The notes beneath the pieces were generated by a model. That model made no database searches. It was not told the DNA's origin and was given only the letters and a program-made list of their open reading frames with translations. From contig CAUEKH010000181.1 of the NCBI GenBank assembly GCA_959018155.1, positions 1 through 5,864 on the forward strand: DNA of 5,864 nucleotides, read 5' to 3'. The DNA comes from an uncultured Hungatella sp. (GTDB taxonomy: Bacteria > Bacillota > Clostridia > Lachnospirales > Lachnospiraceae). The translations under genes and the position numbers were made by a program. How positions within the stretch are numbered: the first letter of the stretch is position 1; every line of letters begins with the position of its first letter. Shown piece after piece: positions 5,546 through 5,864 of the stretch.

Positions 5546-5864
5546 ATGAGTCATGAAAATGAAGGAAAAAGGTCAACCCTGTTTCAGCTGATCCTGGCAG
5601 GGACGCTGTGTATTGCAGTCAATATTTATATTAGTTTTACCGGTTATATTTCTTATTATTTAACGAATATCGTTGGATTCAGTGTGATTCTGGCCGGATC
5701 CTTTATTACAATATTCAGGATTTGGGATGCATTTACCGATGTAGGCATGGGGATGGTAGTCGATCGCACCAATTCGCGGTGGGGAAAATTCCGGCCTTAT
5801 ATGGTAATCGGCGGTATCGGGATGTTTCTTATCAGCCATATCATGATCTATCTGCCGCCGCACA
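5546..5864 (+). CDS. GPH-family (MelB-like) sugar:cation symporter, N-terminal part
   Basis: The first 106 residues are present and the gene runs off the window; family members are about 450-500 residues with 12 membrane helices. AGGAGAGG (5531-5538) lies seven bases before ATG 5546. Helix 1 is about residues 11-36 and helix 2 about 43-70. The loop R-T-N-S-R-W-G-K-F-R-P-Y (74-85) is the family signature (compare MelB R-S-R-x-G-K-F-K-P-W), and a third helix begins near 86. F-R58-I-W-D61-A-F-T-D65 matches the MelB stretch R52-I-W-D55-A-I-N-D59, whose two aspartates bind the coupling cation, so Na+ or H+ coupling is expected. At the position of the MelB sugar-binding Asp19 this protein has Val25. 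The cargo is probably the sulfatase substrate, imported intact. Family is firm, cargo inferred. Confidence 0.92.
   Translation, partial: MSHENEGKRSTLFQLILAGTLCIAVNIYISFTGYISYYLTNIVGFSVILAGSFITIFRIWDAFTDVGMGMVVDRTNSRWGKFRPYMVIGGIGMFLISHIMIYLPPH

Overview
This window looks like chromosomal DNA from an anaerobic, gut-type clostridial Firmicute, most likely Lachnospiraceae. That placement is inferred from strong AGGAGG-like ribosome binding sites, TATAAT promoters, mid-range base composition, a Lachnospiraceae-style AraC sensor architecture, a Cys-type sulfatase and a PG-binding/YkuD L,D-transpeptidase. No species can be named from the sequence alone. I see no RNA gene, insertion sequence, CRISPR array or origin.

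Left part (1-2451): the last 34 codons of an HD-GYP-like protein, a 38-nt tandem repeat (2.9 copies, about 123-231) and a strong hairpin terminator (252-301). A good promoter (340-370) then drives a 615-residue membrane-anchored L,D-transpeptidase. Its C-terminal tail contains seven PEPTKA-type hexapeptides encoded by an 18-nt tandem repeat. Right after its stop codon come six copies of a different, 16-bp repeat and then a terminator. Three unrelated tandem arrays therefore sit in, before and after one gene.

Middle part (2452-3803): a gene-free stretch that includes a reverse-strand open tract with protein-like composition but no start codon. An AraC-family regulator follows, and its terminator hairpin contains its own stop codon in the loop.

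Right part (3786-5864): a 132-nt control region with a perfect 8-bp-arm inverted repeat, a 10-bp direct repeat at 11-bp spacing, a short palindrome and a TATAAT promoter. It is followed by a sulfatase with no signal peptide and, 23 nt later, the start of a GPH (MelB-like) cation symporter, cut by the window end. The simplest reading is an inducible catabolic unit: the AraC protein senses a substrate, the symporter imports an intact sulfated (or otherwise esterified) sugar, and the sulfatase removes the ester in the cytoplasm. The substrate is unknown, and the maturase that a Cys-type sulfatase needs is not in the window.
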